Source: Actinomycetes bacterium (GTDB lineage Bacteria > Actinomycetota > Actinomycetes > Actinomycetales > Microbacteriaceae). Taken from it: 6,833 nucleotides of DNA. The DNA lies in assembly GCA_030425055.1 (NCBI GenBank), contig JAUHVN010000153.1, positions 1-6,833 on the forward strand, in the 5' to 3' direction. The notes beneath the pieces are model-generated. The model did not search any database, was not told the origin of the DNA, and saw nothing but the letters and a program-made list of their open reading frames with translations. Below are positions 1 to 6,111 of this stretch, piece after piece. The translations under genes were made by a program, and so were the position numbers. Within the stretch, counting starts at the first letter, position 1. Each line of letters opens with the position of its first letter.

Positions 1-1
1 C

Positions 2-934
2 TCCCCCGCAGGCGACGTGATCGCCGAAGGCTGGCACCACGGCGCGGGCACCGCGCACGCCGAGGTCGATGCGCTGTCGAAGGCGCCCGCCGACGCCGTA
101 CGCGGGGCGACCGCGATCGTCACGCTCGAACCCTGCAATCACACCGGGCGCACGGGTCCGTGCTCCGAGGCGCTCATCGCCGCAGGGGTCTCGCGCGTCG
201 TCTATGCGATCGCCGATCCGGGCCACGAAGCCGGCGGCGGCGCCCGTCGCCTGCGGGAGGCCGGAGTCGACGTCTCGGCGGGCGTGCTCGCCGACGAGGC
301 CGAGGAACTGCTGTCCGGCTGGCTGACCGTGCAGCGCCTGGGCCGCCCTCACGTCACCGTCAAGTGGGCCCAGAGCCTCGACGGTCGCATCGCGGCCGCC
401 GACGGCACGAGCCGCTGGATCACCGGTGCCGCCGCGCGCGCCGATGTGCACCGTCGCCGCGCCCTCGCCGACGCGATCCTCGTGGGAACCGGCACGGTGC
501 TCGCCGACGATCCCGCCCTGACCGCCCGCATCGACGGAGCCCTCGCCGACGACCAGCCGCTGCCCGTCGTCATCGGGCGCCGTCCGGTTCCCGAAGACGC
601 GGCGCTGCGCCGGCATCCGCGCCCGTTCCTCCAGTTCGACGACCTCGACGCCGCGATGGCAGACCTGCGCAGCCGAGGGGTGCAGACCGTCTTCGTCGAA
701 GGCGGGCCGACCGTGGCGAGCGCCGTCGTGCGCGCCGGTCTCGCCGACGAGCTGCTCGTGTACACGGCCCCCGTGCTCATCGGCGGCCCGCGACTGGCGG
801 TCGACGAGCTGGGTATCACCACGATCGCCGACGCCCTGCGGCTGCGCACGACGCACGTCGAGCGGCTGGGCGACGACGTCCTGATCGTCGCGCGACCTGC
901 GGCATCCGACCGCTCGCCAGAAGGAGAGAGCTGA
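2..934 (+). CDS. ribD: Bifunctional riboflavin biosynthesis protein RibD, 5'-truncated by the window edge
   Basis: RibD performs two cytosolic steps of riboflavin synthesis: zinc-dependent deamination of the pyrimidine made from GTP, then NADPH-dependent reduction of its ribosyl side chain. The reading frame is open from base 2, so about 35-40 N-terminal residues are missing; the GTG at 17 is an internal valine, not the start. Counting from that valine, the deaminase zinc site is visible as HAE at residues 14-16 and PCNHTGRTGPC at 39-49, giving two cysteines eight residues apart. The reductase domain starts near residue 110 with VKWAQSLDGRIAAADG, followed by WITG, GTGTVLADDPALT and the C-terminal FVEGGPT and APVLIGG motifs. 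The loop usually reading DPNP is DPGH here, which I believe is a lineage variant. The reductase half is compact compared with E. coli RibD. The stop overlaps the ribE start by one base (TGATG). Identification is secure. Confidence 0.96.
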   Translation, partial: SPAGDVIAEGWHHGAGTAHAEVDALSKAPADAVRGATAIVTLEPCNHTGRTGPCSEALIAAGVSRVVYAIADPGHEAGGGARRLREAGVDVSAGVLADEAEELLSGWLTVQRLGRPHVTVKWAQSLDGRIAAADGTSRWITGAAARADVHRRRALADAILVGTGTVLADDPALTARIDGALADDQPLPVVIGRRPVPEDAALRRHPRPFLQFDDLDAAMADLRSRGVQTVFVEGGPTVASAVVRAGLADELLVYTAPVLIGGPRLAVDELGITTIADALRLRTTHVERLGDDVLIVARPAASDRSPEGES

Positions 935-1590
935 TGTTCACCGGCATCGTCGAAGAGATCGGCGCCGTCACCGCCGTCGAGGACTCGGGCGACGGCGTGC
1001 GCGTCACCGTGCGCGCCCCGCAGGCCGTGTCGGATGCCGCACACGGCGACTCGATCAGCGTGAGCGGGGTGTGCCTGACCGTCGTCGACCGCGGCGAGGA
1101 CTGGTTCACCGCCGATGTGATGCGGCAGACGCTCGCGATGTCGACCCTCGACGGGGTGTCGGCCGGACGCGCCGTCAACCTCGAGCGGGCGACCCAGGCG
1201 CACGGCCGGCTGGGCGGCCACATCGTGCAGGGCCACATCGACGGCACCGGCGCGGTGCTCGAGGTGCGCCCCGGCGACCAGTGGCGCGTGCTGCGCATCG
1301 GTCTCACCGCCGAACTCGCGCCGCTCGTGGTCGACAAGGGCTCGATCGCCGTCGACGGCGTCTCGCTCACGGTCAGCGACGTGAGCGCACCGGATGCCTC
1401 GGACGCGTGGTTCGAGGTGTCGCTCATCCCCGAGACCCTCGAGGCCACGACGCTCGGAGCACGCACGCCCGGCGATCGGGTCAACCTCGAGACCGACATC
1501 CTCGCCCGCCACGTGCGACGGCTGCTCGCCTTCGCGCCGGACTCCGCGGCATCCGCGGCCCCCGCCCCTCTGGAAGGAGGCTCACGATGA
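934..1590 (+). CDS. ribE: Riboflavin synthase, alpha subunit
   Basis: This enzyme transfers a four-carbon unit between two molecules of 6,7-dimethyl-8-ribityllumazine, giving riboflavin and the pyrimidine that is recycled by RibH. The 218-residue product has the normal family length and the hallmark duplicated lumazine-binding fold. The N-terminal domain opens with MFTGIVEEIG, contains SGVCLTV (residues 44-50, conserved Cys47) and ends near GGHIVQGHIDGTG (94-106). The second domain repeats the pattern with KGSIAVDGVSLTV (135-147) and IPETLEATTLG (165-175). The tail after about residue 200 is Ala/Pro-rich and probably disordered. The first-domain motif usually reading ETL is QTL (residues 65-67). 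The start is fixed by the MFTGIV terminus and by AAGGAG at 921-926, seven bases before the ATG. The stop overlaps the ribBA start by four bases, so translation is likely coupled. The symbol ribE follows E. coli usage; some species call this gene ribB or ribC. Confidence 0.97.
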   Translation: MFTGIVEEIGAVTAVEDSGDGVRVTVRAPQAVSDAAHGDSISVSGVCLTVVDRGEDWFTADVMRQTLAMSTLDGVSAGRAVNLERATQAHGRLGGHIVQGHIDGTGAVLEVRPGDQWRVLRIGLTAELAPLVVDKGSIAVDGVSLTVSDVSAPDASDAWFEVSLIPETLEATTLGARTPGDRVNLETDILARHVRRLLAFAPDSAASAAPAPLEGGSR

Positions 1591-2864
1591 GCCTTGCCAC
1601 CATCGACGACGCCCTCGCCGCGCTGCGCGCCGGTCGACCGGTGATCGTCGCCGACGACGAGAACCGCGAGAACGAGGGCGACGTCGTGCTCTCGGCGCAG
1701 ATGGCCTCGCCCGAGTGGGTCGCCTGGACCGTGCGTTGGTCGAGCGGATTCATCTGCGCGCCCATGCCCGCCGACTGGGCCGACCGACTCGACCTTCCGC
1801 CCATGGTCGAGGTGAACGAGGATGCCCGCGGCACCGCGTACACGGTGAGCGTCGACGCGGCCGACCGCATCTCGACCGGCATCAGCGCCGCCGACCGTGC
1901 GCACACGCTCAACGTGCTCGCCTCGCCCTCGTCGGTTCCGGCGAGCGTCATCCGCCCCGGCCACATCCTGCCCCTGCGCGCTGTGGACGGCGGCGTGCGC
2001 GAACGCGGCGGACACACCGAGGCGGCCGTCGAGCTGATGCGCCTGGCCGGGCTCGAGCCCGTCGGCGCGATCGCCGAGGTCGTCGCCGAGGACGGATCGA
2101 TGATGCGCCTGCCGGGTCTTCTCGAGCTGGGCGAGCGCGACGGCGTGCCGGTGATCACCATCGAGCAGCTCATCGCCCATCTCGAGGCCACCGATCCGAT
2201 CGACGCCGGCGCGACGCCGGCGCACCGGCGTCGGGTGAGCCTGCGCGCAGAGGCGCTGGTTCCGACCTCTCACGGCAGCTTCCGCTTCCTGGCCTACAAG
2301 GACCGCGTGACGGGCACCGACCACGTCGCCGTCGTGTCGGGCGACCTCACCGAGGACGCACCGCTCGTGCGCGTCCACTCGGAGTGCCTGACCGGCGAGG
2401 CGTTCGGCTCGCTGAAGTGCGAGTGCGGACCGCAGCTCGAGGCGGCGCTCGACGCCATCGAGCAGGACGGCGGCGTCGTCGTCTACATGCGCGGCCACGA
2501 AGGACGCGGCATCGGCCTCATCAACAAGCTGCGCGCCTACAGCCTGCAGGAGCGCGGCCTCGACACCGTCGACGCCAACCTCGCTCTCGGGCTGCCCGCC
2601 GACTCGCGCGACTACGCGGCGGCCGCGGGCATCCTCGCCGACCTCGGCGTCGAGCGGGTGCGTCTGCTCACCAACAACACCGACAAGGTCACGCAGCTGC
2701 GCGAGCTCGGTCTCGACATCGTCGACCAGGTTCCGCTGCTGGTCGGCGTCGGACCCAACAACCACCAGTACCTCCAGACCAAGCGCGATCGCATGGGTCA
2801 CCTCATCGCCGATGACGACCTGCGCGACGCTCTCGAGCAGATGCACGAAGGAGCCGAGCGATGA
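1587..2864 (+). CDS. ribBA: Bifunctional 3,4-dihydroxy-2-butanone 4-phosphate synthase / GTP cyclohydrolase II
   Basis: This 425-residue fusion supplies both branches of riboflavin synthesis. Residues 1-200 are DHBP synthase, which converts ribulose 5-phosphate to the four-carbon phosphate plus formate. They show DDENRENEGD (23-32, metal-binding acidic loop), STGISAADRAHT (96-107), RPGHILPLRA (123-132) and GGHTEAAVEL (141-150). Residues from about 215 on are GTP cyclohydrolase II. The zinc cysteines are C267, C278 and C280 within VRVHSECLTGEAFGSLKCEC. YMRGHEGRGIGL (300-311) binds the substrate phosphates, and LGLPADSRDY (334-343) carries Asp339 and Arg341, matching the catalytic Asp and Arg of E. 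coli RibA. Tyr318 in KLRAYSL matches E. coli Tyr105, the position where Met has been linked to a changed product in a Streptomyces homologue, so canonical activity is expected. Both halves look intact. The ATG overlaps ribE by four bases and follows AAGGAGG at 1574-1580; the stop overlaps ribH by four. Confidence 0.97.
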   Translation: MSLATIDDALAALRAGRPVIVADDENRENEGDVVLSAQMASPEWVAWTVRWSSGFICAPMPADWADRLDLPPMVEVNEDARGTAYTVSVDAADRISTGISAADRAHTLNVLASPSSVPASVIRPGHILPLRAVDGGVRERGGHTEAAVELMRLAGLEPVGAIAEVVAEDGSMMRLPGLLELGERDGVPVITIEQLIAHLEATDPIDAGATPAHRRRVSLRAEALVPTSHGSFRFLAYKDRVTGTDHVAVVSGDLTEDAPLVRVHSECLTGEAFGSLKCECGPQLEAALDAIEQDGGVVVYMRGHEGRGIGLINKLRAYSLQERGLDTVDANLALGLPADSRDYAAAAGILADLGVERVRLLTNNTDKVTQLRELGLDIVDQVPLLVGVGPNNHQYLQTKRDRMGHLIADDDLRDALEQMHEGAER

Positions 2865-3343
2865 GCCGCACGGGAGTACCGCAGGCCCGTGACGCCGTCG
2901 ACGCGACGGGCCTCGACGTCGTGGTCGTCGCGGGCACGTGGCATCCGGTCATCACCGACGGACTGATCGCCGGCGCCGCACGCGCCCTCGACGCCGCAGG
3001 AGCGACCTGGCGGGTCGTGCGCGTTCCCGGCTCGTTCGAGCTGCCGGTCGTCGCGAAGGCCGCGCTGGATGCCGGCGCCGATGCCGCCGTCGCGCTCGGC
3101 GTCATCATCCGCGGCGGCACGCCCCACTTCGACTTCGTCGCGTCTGCGGCCACCGACGGGCTGACCCGCGTCGCGCTCGACACCGGCAAGCCGGTCGGCT
3201 TCGGCGTGCTGACCCTCGACGATGAGGCGCAGGGTATCGACCGCGCGGGCCTGGAGGGCTCGCGCGAAGACAAGGGCTACGAGGCGGCGGATGCGGCGCT
3301 TCGCACCGCGCTCGTGCTGCGCGACGTGCGCGGAGATTCCTGA
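2861..3343 (+). CDS. ribH: 6,7-dimethyl-8-ribityllumazine synthase
   Basis: Lumazine synthase condenses the ribitylamino-pyrimidine from the RibD branch with the four-carbon phosphate from RibB, giving the substrate of RibE. The protein is 160 residues, the usual length. Trp27 in AGTWHP sits where the family has the aromatic residue stacking on the pyrimidine. VRVPGSFELP (53-62) and ALGVIIRGGTPHFDFV (78-93) follow, with His89 matching the catalytic His88 of B. subtilis RibH. Arg128 and Lys138 in DRAGLEGSREDKG are at the phosphate and substrate pocket. The usual EEQA before DRAG reads EAQG (122-125), a mild deviation that may be lineage-specific. The start is set by AAGGAG at 2848-2853, seven bases before the ATG, and by the four-base overlap with ribBA. 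Family members assemble as pentamers or 60-subunit capsids; which applies here cannot be read from sequence. It is the last recognisable riboflavin gene in the operon. Confidence 0.97.
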   Translation: MSRTGVPQARDAVDATGLDVVVVAGTWHPVITDGLIAGAARALDAAGATWRVVRVPGSFELPVVAKAALDAGADAAVALGVIIRGGTPHFDFVASAATDGLTRVALDTGKPVGFGVLTLDDEAQGIDRAGLEGSREDKGYEAADAALRTALVLRDVRGDS

Positions 3344-3412
3344 GAAGTCGTATCACGCTCGACGGAGGGCGCTCTTCCGCGGTGAGAGTCATCGACACCG
3401 AAGGAGAACATC

Positions 3413-3721
3413 ATGGCTACGTCCGTCACCGATTACCACGTCCTCGTCTACGGGGGTCCGACGGGATATCAGACGAATCGCGCGCAGATCCAGCTCTCCG
3501 ACAAGACGGGCAAGACCGTCGCGTGGATCCGGTTCAACGACCCCGGCATGAGCTTCGAGACCGATTACGAGGCCGACGGCATCATCCGCATGCACCTGCC
3601 GACCACGATGTTCGAGCCGGTCGTCGACCTGCTGCGCAACGAGGACGGCACCTACATCTACTTCACCGCCGGCCGCGCGTTCCTCGGCACCGCCAAGGAG
3701 CCGATCGGCGAGGGCGAGTAA
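3413..3721 (+). CDS. Conserved-looking 102-residue protein of unknown function, downstream of ribH
   Basis: I do not recognise a named family. The product is a small soluble protein of 102 residues with no signal peptide, no membrane segment and no cysteine. It looks beta-rich: YHVLVYGG near residues 8-15, AQIQLSD at 24-30, TVAWIRFNDPG at 35-45, and a C-terminal part with IIRMHLPTTMFEPVVDLLRNE then TYIYFTAGRAFLGT. Probable strands thus flank one helix around residues 63-75, and the tail is short and acidic (GEGE). The start is well supported: AAGGAG at 3401-3406 lies six bases before the ATG, and codon use matches the rib genes. It lies 69 bases after ribH on the same strand with no clear promoter or terminator between. 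A strong hairpin follows its stop, so it probably shares the rib transcript. Linkage to riboflavin genes permits, but does not show, a flavin-related role. That it is a real gene is fairly sure; its function is unknown. Confidence 0.85.
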   Translation: MATSVTDYHVLVYGGPTGYQTNRAQIQLSDKTGKTVAWIRFNDPGMSFETDYEADGIIRMHLPTTMFEPVVDLLRNEDGTYIYFTAGRAFLGTAKEPIGEGE

Positions 3722-3730
3722 GCACGTCTT

Positions 3731-3766
3731 CGGCGGGGTCGGATCTCGGGGGATCCGGCCCCGCCG
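3731..3766 (+). terminator. Strong hairpin, probable transcription terminator of the rib operon
   Basis: The arms 3731-3746 and 3751-3766 form 16 consecutive pairs around the four-base loop CGGG (3747-3750). Two of the pairs are G-T wobbles (3739/3758 and 3746/3751), and the rest are mostly G-C. The hairpin starts ten bases after the stop codon of the 102-residue protein. No T-run follows (GTCTGTGCG instead), as is common for actinobacterial terminators. An mRNA-stabilising role is an alternative reading. Confidence 0.75.
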
Positions 3767-3789
3767 GTCTGTGCGAGGTGAGGCGCGCC

Positions 3790-3820
3790 TTGCTGGCGGC
3801 CGCACCTCGATCGGCATAAC
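3790..3820 (+). promoter_or_regulatory. Possible promoter for the four-helix membrane protein gene
   Basis: TTGCTG at 3790-3795 resembles a -35 box, and CATAAC at 3815-3820 is the only AT-leaning hexamer before the gene. The 19-base spacer is long. Transcription would start at about 3827-3830, at or next to the ATG at 3830. That would explain the missing Shine-Dalgarno sequence through a leaderless message. The match is weak, and position is the main argument. Confidence 0.25.
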
Positions 3821-3829
3821 GTGAGCGGC

Positions 3830-4183
3830 ATGGAGATCCTTCGCCACATCGTCGTCTTCATCCACCTCATCGGCTTCGCCGTGCTCTTCGGCGCCTGGCT
3901 GGTCGAGGCCGTCGCACGGCGGATGCAGTTCACGCGGCTCATGAGCTGGGGGCTGCTGATCGCCGGTGTCGCGGGCATCGTGCTGGCCGCCCCGTTCGGC
4001 GTCTCGTACGAGCTGAACTACGTCAAGATCGGCGTCAAGCTCGTCGTGCTGCTCATCATCGGCGCCCTGCTCGGCATCGGCACCGCGCGCCAGCGCAAGA
4101 ACGGCTCGGTGCCGCCCGCGATGTTCTGGTCGGTCGGCGTGCTGACCCTGCTCAACGCGGGCATCGCCGTCCTCTGGCGCTGA
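3830..4183 (+). CDS. Small integral membrane protein with four predicted helices, function unknown
   Basis: The 117-residue product is almost entirely hydrophobic. It has probable membrane helices at about residues 6-28, 38-55, 66-85 and 97-115. Short charged turns separate them (EAVARR at 26-31, ARQRKNG at 86-92), and the positive clusters suggest those loops face the cytoplasm. His6 and His12 lie one above the other on the first helix. I cannot assign a family with confidence. Four-helix proteins of this size are common in actinobacteria and are often given unreliable names such as Fe-S oxidoreductase; there is no cysteine here, so that name would be wrong. The ATG at 3830 is preferred because the protein then begins MEILRH directly before helix 1. 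An in-frame GTG at 3821 would add three residues. Neither start has a Shine-Dalgarno sequence. The gene follows the rib terminator and is convergent with the channel gene downstream, so it is probably transcribed alone. Confidence 0.8.
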   Translation: MEILRHIVVFIHLIGFAVLFGAWLVEAVARRMQFTRLMSWGLLIAGVAGIVLAAPFGVSYELNYVKIGVKLVVLLIIGALLGIGTARQRKNGSVPPAMFWSVGVLTLLNAGIAVLWR

Positions 4184-4194
4184 GCCGACCCAGC

Positions 4195-4224
4195 GACGAC
4201 GCCGACGCCCGCGCGGTGGTCGTC
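4195..4224. terminator. Weak stem-loop between convergent genes, possible bidirectional terminator
   Basis: GACGAC (4195-4200) pairs with GTCGTC (4219-4224). The stem continues as GCCG (4201-4204) with CGGT (4214-4217), including one G-T pair and a bulged G at 4218. The result is about ten pairs around a nine-base loop. It occupies the 39-base gap between the convergent stop codons and runs into the MscS stop. It is the only structure there that could end either transcript, but there is no T-run and it is much weaker than the hairpin at 3731. Confidence 0.3.
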
Positions 4225-5218
4225 AGCCGTTCCCTTCGCCGCCCGCGTCCCCGGTTTCGTCGCCGCCGACGCTGACCTCTTCGATCGCGTCGTTGGGCGC
4301 GGGAGTCACCGAACGCTCGCGCTCGGGCGGCGTCGCCGACCGGACATCCGCGAGCCGCAGCGCCGCGCGCGCCTCTTCGCCGGTGAGCCCGAGCACCGAG
4401 TTCACGTGCACGTCACGCTGCGGGAACGGGATCTCGATGCCGTGATCCTGCAGTGCGGTGTGCAGCGCCCAGTTGTATGCGGCGGTCACCGCGCCGGGCT
4501 TCTTCGTCGCGTCGGCGGTGATCCAGATGACGAGTTCGAAGTTGAGCGAGCTGTCGCCGAACTCGGTGAGCCACACGTGGGGGCGGCGCGGCCCGTCCAG
4601 CTCCAGCGTGAAGGGCACTTCGGCGGCGGCCGCCAGCGCCGCCTCCTTCACGATGTTCTTGTCGGTGCCGTAGGCGACGCCGAAGGGCACGTGCAGCCGG
4701 CGCACCACGTCGCGGTGCGTCCAGTTGACGACCCGCCCGTCGACGAACTCCGAGTTGGGCACCAGGATGTCGAGGTTGTCGTTGGTGGCGATCGTCGTCG
4801 CCCTCATCTTGATGTCGCGCACGCGTCCGCTCACGCCCGACTCGAGCTCGACGAAATCGCCGATCTTGAGCGACTTGTCCAGCAGCAGGACGACACCCGA
4901 GATGAAGTTGGCGAACAGGGACTGCAGGCCGAATCCGAGTCCGACGCCGATCGCGCCGGCGATCAGCGCGAAGCGGTCGAGGGGCACCCCGAGCGCGGTG
5001 ATGGCGAAGATCACGCCGATCCCGATCACGGTGTACGCGGTCAGGCGCGACAGCGTGTACCACGTCGAGGTGTGCGCGCTGTCGCTGCGCCGCCCCCGGC
5101 GGCGGATGAGGAAGCCGAGGCCCCCGGCCACCACGATGGCGACGAGGAGGATCACGGCGGCCCACAGCAGCCCCGACACCGAGAACGTCGTGTCCAGGAT
5201 CTGGACAGTCATGGCCAC
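4223..5218 (-). CDS. MscS-family small-conductance mechanosensitive ion channel
   Basis: MscS channels open under membrane tension to release solutes during hypo-osmotic shock. The 331-residue protein (from the GTG at 5218) has three membrane segments at about residues 16-38, 59-77 and 83-113. The third is the Gly/Ala-rich pore helix, with AGAIGVGLGFGLQSLFANFISG (split here at about 87-108) followed by DKSLKIGDFVEL. The cytoplasmic beta domain has the family signatures GRVRDIKMRATTI (131-143), LVPNSEF (152-158) and VNWT (164-167). The alpha/beta part ends with IPFPQRDVHV (263-272), the classic MscS C-terminal motif. After about residue 290 comes a non-conserved, Pro-, Glu- and Gly-rich tail (EEVSVGGDETGDAGGEGNG), acidic and probably disordered. 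The GTG has GGGAG eight bases upstream; alternatives are ATG at 5212 and ATG at 5254, which would add 12 residues. It lies on the same strand as the permeases, about 70 bases after them. Family assignment is secure, start less so. Confidence 0.93.
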   Translation of the reverse strand: MAMTVQILDTTFSVSGLLWAAVILLVAIVVAGGLGFLIRRRGRRSDSAHTSTWYTLSRLTAYTVIGIGVIFAITALGVPLDRFALIAGAIGVGLGFGLQSLFANFISGVVLLLDKSLKIGDFVELESGVSGRVRDIKMRATTIATNDNLDILVPNSEFVDGRVVNWTHRDVVRRLHVPFGVAYGTDKNIVKEAALAAAAEVPFTLELDGPRRPHVWLTEFGDSSLNFELVIWITADATKKPGAVTAAYNWALHTALQDHGIEIPFPQRDVHVNSVLGLTGEEARAALRLADVRSATPPERERSVTPAPNDAIEEVSVGGDETGDAGGEGNG

Positions 5219-5226
5219 CGCCGTTG

Positions 5227-5231
5227 CTCCC
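5227..5231 (-). promoter_or_regulatory. Ribosome binding site favouring the GTG start of the MscS channel
   Basis: On the - strand GGGAG (5231 down to 5227) is followed by eight bases and then GTG at 5218-5216. The ATG at 5212 would be 14 bases away, which is too far. The ATG at 5254 has no purine-rich site upstream. This decides the preferred start, though only moderately. Confidence 0.45.
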
Positions 5232-5273
5232 ACGAGGTCAAGCACAGCACACATCGGCAGCGCGCGCCGTCAT

Positions 5274-5283
5274 CTCGGCCGAG
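5274..5283. other. Perfect 10-base palindrome CTCGGCCGAG between permease and channel genes
   Basis: CTCGGCCGAG sits six bases past the stop of the second permease, in the roughly 70-base gap before the channel gene. It has no loop, so it is not a terminator. It could be a small operator-like site or chance: short GC palindromes are frequent in DNA of this composition. No recognisable promoter was found in this gap. Confidence 0.2.
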
Positions 5284-5289
5284 TTGTCG

Positions 5290-6111
5290 TCAGTCGAGGA
5301 AGAGCGCCCGCAGCCGCTTGGTCGTGAAGACGAGACCGACGGCGATCATCACGACGTAGTACAGGACGTGCCACAGCATGTCGGGGCTCAGGATGCCGGT
5401 GGTGAGCCCGCGCAGCAGTTCGACGCCGTGCCACAGCGGGAACGCCATGATCACGTGCTGGATCCACTCGGGGTAGACCGTGATGGGGTACAGCGTCGCC
5501 GAGAAGAGGAACATCGGCAGCAGGACGAAGTTGATCCAGTCCATCTGCTGGAACGTCTTCATGTAGCTGGTGATCGCCATGCCGAGGCTCGCGAAGCCGA
5601 ACGCGACCAGCATGACCGCGGGAAGCGCGAGGATCGCGGTCCAGGCGAGGTTGAGCCCCAGCACCTGCATGATGACCATGAAGCCGGTCGCGTAGAGCAG
5701 TCCGCGCATCAGCGCGTAAAGGATCTCACCGAGGGCGACGTCGAGCGGGCCCAGCGAGGTCGCGAGCATCCCCTCGTAGAGCTTGCCGTAGTTGAGCTTG
5801 AAGAAGACGTTCCACGTCGAGTCGTAGATCGCGCCGTTCATCGCCGAGACCGCGAGCAGCGCGGGAGCGATGAACGCCGCATACGAGATCTCGACGCCCC
5901 CGGTCACCTGGATGTCGCCGATGAGCTTGCCGAGCCCGATGCCCATCGAGAGCAGGTAGAAGACCGGCTCGAAGAAGCCCGACAGCACGACCACCCAGCT
6001 CGACGATCGTGCCGCGATCAGCCCGCGCTGCACGACCGCCTGCGGGTTGCCCGCCCACAGCGCGCGCACGCCGCCCGAGCGGACGGGCGTCGTCTGCGAC
6101 ACGACGGTCAT
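5290..6111 (-). CDS. ABC-2 type transporter permease (second of a tandem pair)
   Basis: This is the membrane subunit of an ABC exporter of the ABC-2 type, the DrrB/NodJ-like class that moves drugs, polyketides, lipids or polysaccharides outward. The 273 residues match the family length. A cytoplasmic N-terminus of about 38 residues precedes six probable helices, at about 39-64, 77-96, 130-150, 157-180, 192-212 and 245-264. Signatures include GFFEPVFYLLSMGIGLGKLI (45-64), FIAPALLAVSA (80-90), LLPMFLFSATLYPI (197-210) and FPLWHGVELLRG (224-235). A short basic C-terminal tail (KRLRALFLD) ends in the cytoplasm. The start is clear: GGAGGAGG at 6127-6120 lies eight bases before the ATG, which overlaps the stop of the preceding permease by four bases. 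The protein is a diverged paralogue of that neighbour, so the two are likely co-translated and form a heterodimer. No ATPase is present in the window, and the substrate is unknown. Confidence 0.93.
   Translation of the reverse strand: MTVVSQTTPVRSGGVRALWAGNPQAVVQRGLIAARSSSWVVVLSGFFEPVFYLLSMGIGLGKLIGDIQVTGGVEISYAAFIAPALLAVSAMNGAIYDSTWNVFFKLNYGKLYEGMLATSLGPLDVALGEILYALMRGLLYATGFMVIMQVLGLNLAWTAILALPAVMLVAFGFASLGMAITSYMKTFQQMDWINFVLLPMFLFSATLYPITVYPEWIQHVIMAFPLWHGVELLRGLTTGILSPDMLWHVLYYVVMIAVGLVFTTKRLRALFLD

Noticed and set aside
1..60. FMN riboswitch or operon promoter ahead of ribD
   Set aside because: The window begins inside the ribD deaminase domain, so the leader region is not included and nothing can be said about it.
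160..933. N-terminal extension of the ribE frame back to 160
   Set aside because: The extension is an Arg-rich shadow of ribD. Riboflavin synthase begins MFTGIV at 934, with a ribosome binding site just before it.
816..2846. A 676-codon open frame on the - strand antisense to ribE and ribBA
   Set aside because: Its translation has no recognisable domain and the low-complexity composition expected of the antisense of GC-rich genes. The + strand proteins here are unmistakable enzymes, so this is a shadow frame.
3363..3379. Short hairpin CGGAGG...CTTCCG between ribH and the 102-residue gene, considered as a terminator
   Set aside because: It has only six pairs with a G-T wobble and no T-run. 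It is far weaker than the hairpin at 3731, so read-through is more likely.
5241..5246. TTGACC on the - strand as a -35 box for the channel gene
   Set aside because: It lies less than 30 bases from the preferred start, and no -10 element follows at a workable distance.
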